NCBI GenBank assembly: GCA_019925795.1 | Contig: CM034314.1 | Coordinates: 96,839,264 to 96,903,263, forward strand | DNA from: Dendrobium chrysotoxum | Lineage: Eukaryota > Streptophyta > Magnoliopsida > Asparagales > Orchidaceae | DNA: 64,000 bases | Direction of reading: 5' to 3' | Notes under the pieces: model-generated | Databases searched by the model: none | The model's input: only the letters and a program-made list of their open reading frames with translations | Told to the model about the DNA's origin: nothing | In this document: piece after piece, positions 11,061 through 24,700 of the stretch | How the letters are laid out: every line of letters starts with the position of its first letter | Numbering within the stretch: position 1 is the first letter of the stretch | Made by a program: the position numbers and the translations under genes

Positions 11061-13139
11061 GTGTTTATAGGTTTAGAATTATGCATTCTAAGTTGCTCAA
11101 GAACTATTTTGATATAAGCCTCTTATGATTAACATATATGATACCATTTTTATTCAATCTTGAGTGATTTTTATGCTTAACATAAAGCTAGCCTCACCAA
11201 TGTGAGTCATTCCAAATATAAAGGATAATCAATCCTTTATGATGATTATCATACCATTTCATTTGAGCCATTAGTATATAATGCTAATGTAATAATATTT
11301 TTTATTATCTTATCTTACGTACGTGCAATGGTTTATTCACATCATTTTCAAATTTGTAAAGATAATTGTCTGATAAAATGTGCAATGCCACTTTGATTAT
11401 TGTTTCAACCAATGAGTAAAACATTTGCGCTTTTAAACTTAGATCTCATGTCTTTGGTCATAAAGCCAATTAGTTGATCCATATAATTTTTCTCATTTAA
11501 GACTATTGAAAATTACTACCTTAAGCATCCATGTAAAAAAAAACTCAAGCTCTGAATGTGTCACTAATGTTAGAATTAGATAACTTAATAATTATTGTAA
11601 TCATTTGGGATAATGTATCTCATAATTTATATCTTCTTGTATAATGTAGACTTTTGTCACTATATATGTTCTATATTTGTCACTAGGGAGAATTTCTCTA
11701 TATTCTATCATACAATTACTTTTTAAGATTGCTTTTTTTAGTGTTCTAGATGGAGATCAATAAAGTGCCATACTTGTTGGTATGGAGCTCATTTCATACT
11801 TTATGGATTAATCTACCATTTTTCATAAGTATGAAAGAAAACTGAATATTTATAAGATTCAAGTTATCAATATCTAAGGGAGCACACATAAGAGCTTTAT
11901 TCTTAATCTTCAATTAGAGTAGTAGGATTATAGTTTGTTGACTTTTTCATACATTATGACTATTTAAGTTATCAAATGATAGAATACTCTCATGAAGAAA
12001 GTGTTACCCTTCATTACCATTGGCATTATAAGGATGGCTATTTATAATCCTACACTTGCTAAATGGTGGTGATTTTTTTTTTAAATTCATTTAGCCCCTT
12101 TTAAGGAGACTTGGTAAATCTTCATCAAAGAATTGGACATTCCTTTATTACAATTGAATCATGCCCTAATTTGGGTGGTGAAATCTATAAATTACATATC
12201 ATTGAGTTTTTAAGATACTTTATAAAAACATTCTTAATTTTCTTTGGGCCTAATTTTTCATGAAAATATATCTAAAAGGTTCCTAAGTCCTTAAGTTATC
12301 TAAATTGATTTTCCATTCGGTCCATGATATATAAAATGGAGGAAACTTACTTTGAAGAAACTCAATTAAGGATGTAGACTAAAGTAATAAAATCCTCCCA
12401 TCTTTTTTTTTTGGAGTTAATGATTTCTTGCACCATTATTAAGTTAATCATATTAAGGAGATTATAATTCTTTCTTTCTGTCAATCATATAAGATAGGCA
12501 TATTGATGATGTAACTCACTTTAGCCTAGGGATTAGGAGCTTTGGCTCCCACTATAGAGATCATCTGTTCTAAGCCTTACGTATTTTGATATGTGTGCGA
12601 GTTTATAATTAAATTTGTTCAAACACGTAAGAAAAAAAAAGGCTGTTGACAAATAAACCTTTTTGTTGCACCCGAAAGCTCTTAACACTAGATTTTCAAA
12701 TATCTTAACCTTGCAAGAATATCCCATAGGATATAGATAAAGGTTGATGGTTTATGTAATTCATCCACCTCTAACCTATACATGATCTCATCATTTTGCT
12801 TTATTTTATCTAATCATGAAAAAATTATTAAAGATTATACATAACAAATTGACTTCAAAATGAGCAATTGTCAATGACACAATAGCTTTTTAATCATAAT
12901 TATATAATATTTAAAAATTTTATTAAATGTTTTACTAATTTTTTAAATTATGATTAAAAATAAACTTTTGCCACACTTTAGCCATAACTTATTTTAACCA
13001 TATGGCTACATAATTATTTTTAATCACATGCTCATTTTTTGTCGTATAAAAATTAGTCAATAAAAATAGAGATAATAAATGTAAGACCAAACAATATGAT
13101 TAAAACTTAAAATTCAAATAGATTATTTCAAAAAATATT
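11061..13139. other. Intergenic, AT-rich; probable decayed retroelement, no gene seen
   Basis: No intact open frame of interest. The adjacent Copia RNase H remnant suggests that part of 11.06-12.4 kb is decayed pol sequence on the minus strand, but no further motif could be identified with confidence. Confidence 0.3.
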
Positions 13140-13144
13140 ACTAT

Positions 13145-14237
13145 TGATACGTCACCAAAAATTGCCTTGATTTGGAATGAATCTCGATGCAAATTTTAAT
13201 TAGAAACTTCTAAATTAAAATTTGGAATCATCCAAACTCCGATTTCAGAAAGCTTATAGTCAAATTGAATATCTCAAGGACATGAACCCAATGACACCAA
13301 ATTCATTTTGATTTGAGCCCAAATTAAAAGTTCAAAGCATTCTTGGATGCTTCGGAGCATTAATTGGAGGATCAAATGATATTCAAATATGACATGTTTA
13401 TAGTCAAATCGAGAAGCTGGATGAGATGAATCCGACGAGCCCAAGACAACTCAATTCTGACAACATTAAAGCACCCAAATGCTAAATAAATGCTCTATGA
13501 TTAAGGGAACTAATATCAGCCATCCGATGGAACATTCTTAACATGCCCTTGATTTTTTTCATAATTATTAGTCATGCCACTCACAAAAAATTATAAATAG
13601 TCCTCCATTCTTCACATGATGGGGGAGGAGAAGAAAAGAAGGCTTAAGAGCTCTCTTGCACTCTCCATCCAATGATGACACCGTCGAAGTTCTTCCCAAC
13701 CATCATTCGTGAAAGAACTTTAGCTGGTTCTCCGAATATCATCGGAACTCTTCCCAGAGTCTGACTACGATTCTTCCGACCACCGTCGCCCCCACCCCCC
13801 CCCCCCCCCCCCCCCCCCCGACTACAGTCTCTCCGACCACTGTCGCCCGCCGACTACAATCCATCCGACCTCCGTCGCCCGACTATGGTCATACCAACCA
13901 AATGAACAAGCCAACACTCACCTCAAAATAGCTCTCATATCATCGGATTCTTCCAACCCTAACTAAGCAATATGATGTATATTTTTTATATTGAGCCAAT
14001 GACTTCCTCCAAATAAGAGTATTATTTGTAACCAACCACCAATACTAGTTAATTCATTCAAATTGGGCTAGACCCCGTGGTTTTTCACTTTTTTAGAATT
14101 TTCCACATAAAAATTCTGGTATCTCTTATGAATGCTACGCCTCTCTCTTTTATCTGTTATTGTGCTGGATCTTCGTACAAAATTAGGACATTAAACTATA
14201 CATCTCTCTACTGCTGCGAATATTTCAGGACGCAATA
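13145..14237 (+). mobile_element. Solo LTR of the TGATACGTCA family
   Basis: A 1093-bp plus-strand LTR aligning along its whole length with the LTRs of the element at 19256-25881. It starts TGATACGTCACC and ends GACGCAATA (the terminal CA has decayed to TA), with perfect 5-bp target duplications ACTAT (13140-13144, 14238-14242). It retains the LTR TATA box TATAAATA at 13592-13599 and the ...CCCCGTGGTTTTTC box at 14070-14090. A long C tract at about 13793-13819 sits in its leader. Confidence 0.85.
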
Positions 14238-14531
14238 ACTATAACATTCAAAATAAGTTTGGTTTATCATTCAAAATAAATTAAAGTCACCAATAATAAA
14301 GCTCAATCCTATATTAAACTCCGAACAAAATAATAAATTTTACTGGAAAAAGTTTGTATCAGATTATTCTCATAGAGTTTTGGTCATGATGAGTCTCAAA
14401 GTCCATGCATGATAGATAAGCGCAGTGCATAGAAAAATAACATTACACTTCGCTTAAAATAGATTAAAATTTTTGAGAGCGCTCATGACCACTTTTTTAT
14501 TAGAGTATTTTGTTAAGAATTTTTTCATATT

Positions 14532-15330
14532 TGATGTCACTATAAAATTCATTTGATCATGTATAAATTTCGATGTAATATTTAAACAGAAAACTTATAG
14601 AATTAAATTCAAAATTATCTAAACTTTGATTTTAGTAAACTTATAGTTAAATTGAATATCTTGACAAACAAACCCAACAACATGAAAAGTGTTATGATCC
14701 TAGTCCAAATGAACCAAAATCAAGCACTTGAAGTACTGAGAAAATTTAGAATATTAATTGAAGAATCCAATGATCTTTGAATCTTGCCTACTTATACTCA
14801 AATTGAGCGCCTCAACGACAAGAATCCAACAAGCTTAAGATGTAAATGTTGAATGAAAGATCTATAATCAAAGGATTCAATATGGGTCGTCCGAAGAACT
14901 GTAGAACTCTATAACACAATTTGACATTCAATGCTAACGATCACCACCTACCACCATTGACATTTGACAACTATTGTCAAACCATCAACGTCTCATTATT
15001 ATTGTTCAACAATCACTGTCTAACTGTCATAGTTCATTCACAATAACTCGACCACCAATCAATATTTGATTGCAGTTGTCTAACCACCATCTCCTAATCA
15101 CCGTCATTCGACTATCATTGCCCAACGAACATCACCCAACAATTACTATTTTCCCTATACTTTTTCTCCTATAATATTTTGCAGCCATATGAGATCAAAC
15201 AAATACTCCTAATTTTATTATCCTACTCTTATATAGAGAATTTGATTTCTTAAACTTAAACTACATAGTCAGCTATATTTAGACTGAATATTCATATAAA
15301 ATTAAATGCAAAAATTTTTAGCACATAATA
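14532..15330 (+). mobile_element. Older, diverged solo LTR of the same family
   Basis: Starts TGATGTCACTATAAAATTC and follows the family order (CTTATAGTTAAATTGAATATCTTG, then CCCAACAACA, then GAGCGCCTCAACGACAAGAATC), ending GCACATAATA. Candidate 5-bp duplications ATATT lie at 14527-14531 and 15331-15335, but they are AT-rich and thus weak evidence. The leader contains degenerate CACCATCGTC-type repeats (14935-15150) instead of a GC-rich minisatellite. The 3' boundary is approximate. Confidence 0.5.
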
Positions 15331-15589
15331 ATATTTAATTAGAATAAGCGAGGATGTGTGGACAAATAGGGCATTCCAAACATTTGCACGTTTAATGTCT
15401 CATATATTAGATTTTTCTCCAAAAGGTAAAAGAGGGAGAAATTACGAAGCATGGAGCCTTATCAGCCCAAATTTCCCAACAGTTTCTTCTCTTCCACATG
15501 ACTCTTGACTTCAGATCTGTTACCCGTTAAAAGGATTGAAGCCACGCATTCTCTGCACGTCGTCGCCGGAGTTAAGGTCAGGGCTTCGC

Positions 15590-15790
15590 ATGACGAGTGC
15601 TTCTGAGCTTTTCTATAACCGGAGGTCTCGCGCTAGCCGTAGCGCGGAGACGAGGCTGGGCCTCGACGGTTTTCCCTCGGACCGAGATCGGCTTCCGATT
15701 CGCCGCTCTTTCCTACGCCGCCGACGCAACCATTTCGCTAACGGACAGGACATGGAGCCCTCGGTTCGACCTCGAGCGTTATTGCGATCG
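15590..15790 (+). CDS. RING-H2 gene, exon 1
   Basis: Encodes 67 residues beginning MTSASELFYNRRSR, strongly basic thereafter. It ends TCG followed by a GTATGAG donor, phase 0. An overlapping +2 open frame (from 15597) and the antisense frame are by-products of GC-rich composition. The upstream region has TATATTAG at about 15399 as a possible TATA element. Confidence 0.65.
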
Positions 15791-18700
15791 GTATGAGCCC
15801 GCCTACGAACCTCAACTTCAGCGTATGTTGTTGTTTTGGGGAAGTTATTTTCAAATCTCATTCCTTTATTCATGTTTATATATCAAGTTTTTACTAAGAA
15901 GCTTGAAGTTACGAGCTTTATCGACGCGTTTCATTGGTTGGAACATATTGGGAAGAGCAAATTATAGGATGCCAAACTGAGAAATTCGGGTTCTAGGATC
16001 TTTGTGAAGGTAGTTTGGGGGTATTGTAGGTCGTCAGGGTTGAGGAAGATACCTAATTTTCTATGAATCGATGCCTGAAATGAATCTTTGACGGCTTCAC
16101 TAGTGGATCTGTTGAAGAAAAACTCCCGGTTTGCATTATAAGTTTATACCCTGCTGCATGCACTTAAATCAAGCAAGTTTATTCTCATATATTCAGGAGT
16201 TCGCTGTCAATCCAGTAGAGCCTGAATCAGAGCCAATTTATGAGTTCCTTTTTGTGTGTAATCAACGGATCAGCCCCTTCTATAAGATTGCCCTCATTTA
16301 GCAGCCCATCCGTGAAGAGTGAACAAAGGAATATTTAGCCTTTAATGGGGCGTTATGTTAGGCCTAAATCTAAGTTGAGATTTACAACATGATATTTGGG
16401 AATTTAAATGGGAAGGCCAGAGAATTAATGAACATTATGATAATAAGAAGAATAAATATTGCTTGTTTACAAGAAACTAAGAAACTAAGTCTTCATTTGA
16501 TATGGTGATGGTTGTTTAAATAGCATGGTGAAAAATCACTGTTGAAAACCTTTTGATTTATGTTTGGATGATCTTTGACTGAGTTGTTATTTGTAACTCA
16601 GGTGTAATTTTTACTTGTTTGACTATAGCATTTTATATTTTCTATATTGTAATATAAAAAGTTAATAAAAAACTAAGATTATCATATAAAAAATCAAGTT
16701 GTGGAGTTGGATAAGCATTGTATCAATATATAAATTGTTCAGAATGCAACATGTTAACAAATATAACAAAGATTTTTCAAATAGCTATCAATATCTTATA
16801 AGCAAATACAATACAACCAAAAAAGATAATTCTTACAATCCATCAATTTGTTTATTCTTACTAAAATAGAAATATTATATGATTCAATAAATATGTATCC
16901 AAAGATGTCCACGAGATTCATTTGTGGTAAAAATTACTGCAAAGTTTTCTCTAGATTTTAAGAAAGTTCAATTCCTAATGTAAAACTAAAACGTAAAATA
17001 TGACATTCTTAATGTATGGCTTCCCATTTGAGGGTGGAACAGGATGGTTTGTCGTGATTCTTGACTCAAGCATGTTAGATTTTTGTTACCCATGATACGC
17101 TTGAAAGAGATTGCAAGCCTGGATAAAGTGCACCACTACAACCTACCACATAAGAATGACATTCTTCCTTAGTTTTGTATGCTCTTGGTCATCGACCCTC
17201 AAAGAGAATTTAAAACTTCATAAAAATTTAAGAGAAAAGAAAATGATGATTAAAAGCAGGTTATAAGTTATAAGAGAATGGTTAACATGTATTAAAAAGT
17301 TAGAATGTAATAATTGGCTTATCTGCATAAACAAAATTCACTTGCATTATTAATTATATATAGAATATAATAAATAATATGCTTGAAGAGTAGTTTAGAA
17401 ATTATCTAAAAAAATCCACATGCATCAATTGAGTATCAATATTCTCATGCAACTTTTTTATATTTTTGTCCCCTCTCCATCATCAACATGCTTATAATTG
17501 TCAGTAATATCATATGATTGGAAAATATGTTGTCCAATGCGACACTTGAATGCTTTTGGATTAACATTAGTGTCATCTGCATTAAATCATCCAATTTCAA
17601 GGCAAATCAAAGAAGAATGTTGTTTATTGAAATTGTGTAATGTCATGGTAGTAATAATGTAATTACCTAGTTTTGTGTATCCTTTAGGAGCCTATACACA
17701 TGGAAAACAATTGACAATATAAAGCCCCCGAAGGAGGTATCTCCTTGGATTAGCTTTGGCTATTGGACTCAAGGCCATCACCCGACAAACTACTACCTGA
17801 CCCTAAAATGTTATGCATGAAGTATCTCTTCGTACTGTCACCTGCAAAATTGTCACCCATCATTGTCAAGTCAGCCAACATTAGTGCTTCTTGGGTTACT
17901 CAACAATCCACCCATAACTCTGAACTCGATCCTCCGTAGAATTTGGTCTTCTTGACATAACAACCTTCTAGAGCACCTCACTAGGGGAGTCAACTAGCCT
18001 TCATCTGTTTAGCTTGAGACATGAGACATCCCATCAAGCCTTGGACTCTTTATTGCCCATTGAGAGTGTAATCCGCCCAGAGCATAAAGTTTGATGACAT
18101 ATGTTCATTTCACACATTAGCCTATTATAATTAGGACATATGCTACATACCTCCCACATCTTCGTGACACAAGGACCATGACGTCAACACAGATGGGATG
18201 GACCAATCACAACCTCACAAGCTGCTTTGAAGGATCAAACTATTCTCTAGTCATCTAGTCGTCTAATGACTACCACCTGACACTCAATTGCCTTTGATCC
18301 CGCCTCATTTCTTCCATGTTGTCTCAACGATCAATTGGAGGCCAACATCCTCCTTATAAAAGCTCCTCATGCAGGAGAACACTTGGATCTTTCTCTCCCT
18401 CTTGTTGAGACATGAACTCCTGTATGTACAAGAGGTGTTCTCCTTATGTAGAGTTTATAGTATCTTAATGGTGAAGGCAACAACTTAATTGATTTGTAAT
18501 TAGATTGCTCCAACCCTCCTTTCTGAAGGGTTGTTTGAAATGGCTAGTTGCCCGGATTAGCATTTTGAATCTCCACAATGCATAAGTTGTAGAAATGCAT
18601 AACCAACTTAAGGTCCCACTAAGTAGAAGAACCAGCTTCCATTTCTTTGCCGATTACCTATGTAGGGGTTGGAATAATAATCTCATAAAATCTTTACCAT

Positions 18701-21700
18701 GAGTGTACCAAAAAAAAGTATATGCTAGTAAATCATTTTAACACATTAATGAATGTGTCATCTTACCAACTAAATCGTGGAAATTAGATAAACTTTTGAC
18801 ACTTTTTTTTATTCGTAATAATTTGCAGACCTTTTTCTTTATGATTAACTGTTTAATTAAAAACCCTATGCCAGAGAATTTGTTTGCAATGCTTCACGTT
18901 AATGAACATATTTACAAGTTTACAATAACTTTCAATAAAATAGTCCAATACAAAATAAAGCATGATGTCAAAGTGAATGATTATATGGATTTACTCGTGT
19001 CCACACTGCTCAAAAAATGCCACAATGATAGTGATTTATATATTAACTAGTGTTAGAAATCTGAAGAGAGTGATAAAAAACCTCTCAATCATAATAATTT
19101 TGCTTTAAGGATCAACATTAAATTTATATAATTTATATATAAATTATGGAACTGTTTATAAAGGATATCAAAGTGTGGTACGTGATATATGATTTTTTCA
19201 AATGACATGGTTCTAATCAATTAGGTCTTTGCTAAAATAGGTGAAAAGTTAGAATTGATACGTCATCGAAAAATTATCTTGATCGGGCACGAATCTCGAG
19301 GAAAAACTCAAGTTGGAAACTTCAAAAATTAATTCAGAGACCATTTAAACTCCGATTTCAGCAAGCTTATAGTCGAACTGAGCGTCTCGGAAATACGAAT
19401 CCAACAACACCAAATTCGACTCAATCCGAGCCCAAATGAGCCCAAATCAAGTACCCGAAGTGCTGTTGGAAGCATCGAACAGCAATTTGAGTTACCAAAC
19501 GGTCTCTGATTTTGACAAGCTTATAGTCGAATCGAGCGGCTCAACAAGACGAATCCAACGAGCCCAAGATCGCAGAATTCTGATATCATCAAGACCTTCA
19601 AATGCTTGATAAACGGTTCACGATCAAGGGATTTAATATCGGCCGTTCATCCGGATCACTCCTTATTTGCCCTTGATCCCTCACATATTTACGGGCTATG
19701 CCACTCCAGAAAAACTATAAATAGCCCCTCATTTCTCTTAAGAGGGGACCCAAGCCAAGAAGAGAAGAAGAGAGGAAGAGAAGGAGAAGAAGAAGAAGAA
19801 GAAAAGTGTAGGAGGGAATAGCTCCTCCTCGACCACCGCCGGAACTTCGCCGGAATTCCACCGGAACACCACCGGAGCACCTTTGGGCGCCCGAGGGACG
19901 CCGGAGCTCTGCCCGACACGGGAGCAACGTCGGAATTCTGTCCGACGCCGGAATTCTACCCGACACCCGAGTGACGCCGGACTTCTTTCCAAGTGACGCC
20001 GGAATTCTGCTCGACACCCCGAGTGACGACGGAACTCTGCTTGTCCTTGTAACTGATACTCATTGTAATCTGATCGTCCTGAATTTAAAGGACGAATCAG
20101 CCTTGTGTATTTCAAACAACACTAGTGGAACTTTTTCAACTGGGCGTGGCCCCGTGGTTTTTCCCTTTTCCAGGGCTTTCCACGTAAAAATCCTGGTGTT
20201 ATTTCATTCTTCTGTTTGTGTGCTGGATATACGTACAACGCCGAGACGGAAATTTAAACTCTATCGCCGCGTATATTTGAGTCCGCAACAGTTTGGCGCC
20301 GTCTGTGGGAAACTTATCCCACAACTTCAAGTATTGCTACGATGGTCAATAGGCGTAGCAATCGCCTCATAGGAGCCTCCCGCTCCCACTCTCCCCAATC
20401 CAGAAACCAGTCTATAAATCGTAGACATCAAGTTTCTGCCTCCTTTCTTCCTGGGGGGCAACACATTGCTGGAGAAGGAACCTCAGGGCCTTCTTTGGAG
20501 GAGCGAATCCGAAAGATGGAAGAATCTTAAAACGAGATCCTACACCTCCTGCGAGAGACTCGACAACCGACCCTAGCACCTCATGAGGAGGTTCTTCTCC
20601 CTCGAGATCCGCCACGTGTTGAAGCTGTTCAAATCGAACATCTTCAAGCTGAGATTCCTCTTCCTCCACCCAGGAGGCGTTCGCAGTCACATCAAGATAA
20701 CGAACTGGCTGATACAGCAAGTTCTACCCATCCTCCGCACACAGGTCGGCAATCTCTCCTTCCTCAAGACCTCCCTGAGGAGCTAGCCCAACATCACATT
20801 GCTGAGCTCCCTCGCAATACCCTACGCCACGAACTGCGACGATTGGTTCGAGAAGAGTTCCCTACAGGAGGCGTAAGGCAACCTCTTCATCAGTGGGACT
20901 TCCAGGATTCGTCACCCCTGACGGAAGCTATTCTTCAACACCCTATTCCGACAGGATTCAAACTACCGAACATCGACCCCTATGACGGGACAACTGACCC
21001 GTACGAGCATATCGATCATTATCGAACAATTATGCATATCCAGCGAGCCTCAGACGCGCTCCTCTGTCAGGTCTTTCCTGCCACCCTCAAAGGACAAGCT
21101 CGAACATGGTTCTATTCGCTTCCAGCCGGAACCATTCCAATGTTCGTCAAATTGGCAAAAGTGTTCGTCGAACAATTTGTCGCCAATCGGAGAATTACTA
21201 AGGACTCTTCCCACCTCTCCGGGATTTGTCAAAACGAGGGAGAATCGTTAAAAGAGTACTTTCAGCGATTTTCCACCGAGGCACGACAGATTCCAGGACT
21301 AAACCCAGAATTGCTCCGAGGGGTCTTCCTTGGAGGCCTTCGTCCTGGTCCTTTCTATTCGGCACTTATGCGCGACACTGTTCATTCATATGCCGATCTG
21401 ATCCATCGTGTGGAGGCGCAGATATCTGCAGATGAGGCAATAAATGCTCATAGAAAACAGTTCGAGCAAACCACTGGGAAGCGCAAGGGAGCACCTGAGG
21501 TGGAAATTCCCTCATCACAATGGAAAAAGCAAGGGAATAGCAATCTACCTTCTAGGCCCCCATTACCACAACGAGAACCTCGGCAGGAGAAAGAGTACAC
21601 TCCGCTCAACACATCTCGAGCAAATATGTTAATGGCGATTCAAGATCAGGACAAAGTGAAATGCCCGCATCCTTTGAAGCCAAATACAGGAAATCAAGAT

Positions 21701-24700
21701 CAGTACTGTCACTTTCATCGTAGTCGTGGCCACACTACTGAAGCATGTTGGCAACTTAAGGATGAGATTGAAAGACTTATCCGCCAGGGCTATCTTCAAC
21801 AGTTTATTGGGAACCCACCTACCCGAGAAGAAGCTCGCCCCACTGGGGGGCAAAATCAACAACAACAAAGACAACCATTGAATAATATTCAAATGGTTGG
21901 TGAGATTGAGTAATGCTGCAACTTGAGCCTTTGTGTTAGTAATACTACTTGTCATGTGTCACAATGTATCTCTTCTATGATCAGTAGGATGTCACTCTAA
22001 TGTCCTTAGTATTTCTACCAAGTCAAATGATGTGGTTGTCCCTATATGTATCTCTTTTGTTGTACAAGGGAATTATTGTATTGTCTTACAGTAATATAAT
22101 GTGTTGTTCATCCAGTTTTGATATTGTCTCTTTCTTTAAAAAGAATACAAATGACAGTGAAAAACTACTGACAAATATAGTCTCTTTATCCTTGATTCGA
22201 GAAATATGCAGTCTTTATTACTTCTCAATCACTGGAAGATCGATCCCAGGGGGATTCGATCCGGCCTCTTCCATACAGGTTAACGTCGTCGAGCAAAGGC
22301 TCCGACATACAACCTTGGACAGGTCTCACATCCTTGGTGGATTCTCCCTACCTCTTCCATACAGGTTAACGTCGTCGAGCAAAGGCTCTGACATACAACC
22401 TCGGATAGGTCTCACATCCTTGGTGGATTCTCTCGACCTCTTCCATACAGGTTAACGTCGTCGAGCAAAGGCTCCGACATACAACCTCGGACAGGTCTCA
22501 CATCCTTGGTGGATTCTCCCTACCTCTTCCATACAGGTTAACGTCGTCGAGCAAAGGCTCCGACATACAACCTCGGATAGGTCTCACATCCTTGGTGGAT
22601 TCTCTCGACCTCTTCCATACAGGTTAACGTCATCGAGCAAATGCTCCGACATACAACCTCGGATAGGTCTCACATCCTTGGTGGATTCTCCCGACCTCTT
22701 CCATACAGGTTAACGTCGTCGAGCAAAGGCTCCGACATACAACCTCGGATAGGTCTCACATCCTTGGTGGATTCTCTCGACCTTTTTCATACATGTTAAC
22801 GTCATCAAGCAAGGGCTTTGACCTACAATCTCAAATATGTCTAAAAGGATGTCTCTCACATTCGTTCAGACTAATAATACATCAAAAGCACAAAGCATGT
22901 CTTACAGATGCAATAACAATTCAGGTCCCTCTAGGGGACAAATCCTCATTTCATATACAATATCATTGGAGTTACATAAATCCAGATTCAGGTGTACATT
23001 TATTCTCACTAGAAGTTGAAATTGAAAAGTACATTGGCGTCATCCGTACAAACTAGTATCATCAAGAAATAAGCAACTTTAACACAGTCAAATATCCTTG
23101 GTGGATTTAAGTGACTTCTCCCTTACTGCACGCAAGCATCTCCTACAACTGCTCCTTCAAAGAAAGGACATAACTGGATCATCATCGGATCTCCACTCGG
23201 TGTTAGTGTATTGCCAAAATGTTGGCATATCACCCTCCTTCGGCCCCTTGATCCAGTAATATCTGATGTTGGCACACTTCAGTATGGATGAATATTGCCT
23301 TAACACAATATCACTGGACACCCGCCATCATCAACCCTTCGTCGGATATCTGCCGGCGGTCCTTTACTTCATATCAGCCATCATCGGCTTCTCGTTCAAC
23401 TGCTGATAGCAGCACCGTTGAACTCTCTCCTTCTGCTCCCAACTTGGTCGTTGACTGCCAACGGACTTCCACCCGATCGTCCATCATCAACAAACTAACA
23501 TCGAAATTCTATTCGATGCTGAGCTTCCTCCCGTTGGAGGACTTCTACACGTCGTCAGACCCTCGTCGGACTTCAACTCGACGCTAAACTTCTACCCAAC
23601 GTCGGACTTCTGCCAGTCGTCGGACCCCCGTCGGATATCTACCCGACGCTGTACTTTTACATGACGTCGGACTTCTGCCTGTCGTCTGATGTTTGTCGGG
23701 CTTCTACCCGACACCAAATTTCTACCCGTCGTGGGACTTCTTCTGGCCGACAGATTTTCGTCGGAGTTTTACCCGACGCCGTACTTCTTCCCGCCACCGA
23801 ACTTCCACCCGGCCGCTGATCGCCGCCGGACTTCATCCCGACCTTCGTCGGACCACCGCCCGGTCGCGGACCGCCATCGAACTTCAGCCCGACCTTCGTC
23901 GGACCACCGCCCGGCCGCTGACCGCCGTCAGACTCTCTCCGACTAAATCTCACCTCCACATGATCTCTTAAAGGAGAGAAATTTCCAACTCCCATCCCGC
24001 TCCCCTTCCTGAAAAGGGGAAGCCACTAACTTCTGCGCAAAAGGAGGGGCGCCGAATCAAGTAGGGAAAGTCACCTACTTAAAAATAGCGAAAGGCCTCA
24101 AAATGCCGGAAGCTAGAGGGGAGAAGAGAGGAAAGCCGCTAACTTCTGCGCAAAAGGAGGGGCGCCGAGTCAAGTAGGGAAATCATCTACTTAAAAATGG
24201 CGGAAAGCCTCAGAATGCCAAAAGCTAGAAGGCCAGGAGAGGAGGAAGAGAGGAGCATTTTGTCCCCTACCCCAAGGGGGGTATTTATAGGATGAAAAAG
24301 GGAGAGAAAGAGAGGGAAAAATTAAAAAAAAGAGGGGGAAAATGTTTGGAAATTGGAGGGAGGAGGCTTCTAGAAGAAAGTTCGAATTTTTCTGAATTTT
24401 TCGGAATTTTTTCGGAATTTTTTGGAATTTTTTCGGATTTTTTCGGATTTTTGGGGATTTTTAATCCCTGTGGGCCCCGCAAAAAAAAAAAAAAATACTC
24501 TAACTGCTGGAGCGCGCCAAGGGTCGCGCCCCTTGCCCGCGCGCCCCGCGCTGGCGCCGCCGGCGGCCGGCCGGCCGGCCGGCCGGTTCGGCCGCCTACG
24601 CGTTACCGGGCTCCGATTTTGGGCCCGGACGGTCCAAATTCGACGTTTTTGGGGTTCCCGGGACACGTTTTTCGACGTTCCGGATTCAATTTTGACACTT

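Larger units (their letters stand above)
15791..19250. other. 5' part of RING-gene intron 1
   Basis: Contains a LINE endonuclease fragment (16389-16508) and an LTR-like stretch (about 17720-18540). The remainder is AT-rich with no recognised exon. The open frame 18796-19050 has no recognisable domain. Confidence 0.45.

Noticed and set aside
15597..15980. 127-codon frame overlapping RING exon 1
   Set aside because: Out of frame with MTSASELF and runs across the GTATGAG donor; the compositional shadow of a GC-rich exon.
19606..20115. Overlapping open frames on both strands at 19.6-20.1 kb, repeated at 25.2-25.7 kb
   Set aside because: They lie in the two LTRs and arise from the purine-rich and GCCGG-rich leader; no domain and no conserved start.
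22265..22866. Regular repeats with CRISPR-like periodicity
   Set aside because: Whole 86-bp units are repeated without unique spacers, inside a plant retroelement; the 94-bp array at 48.1-48.9 kb likewise.
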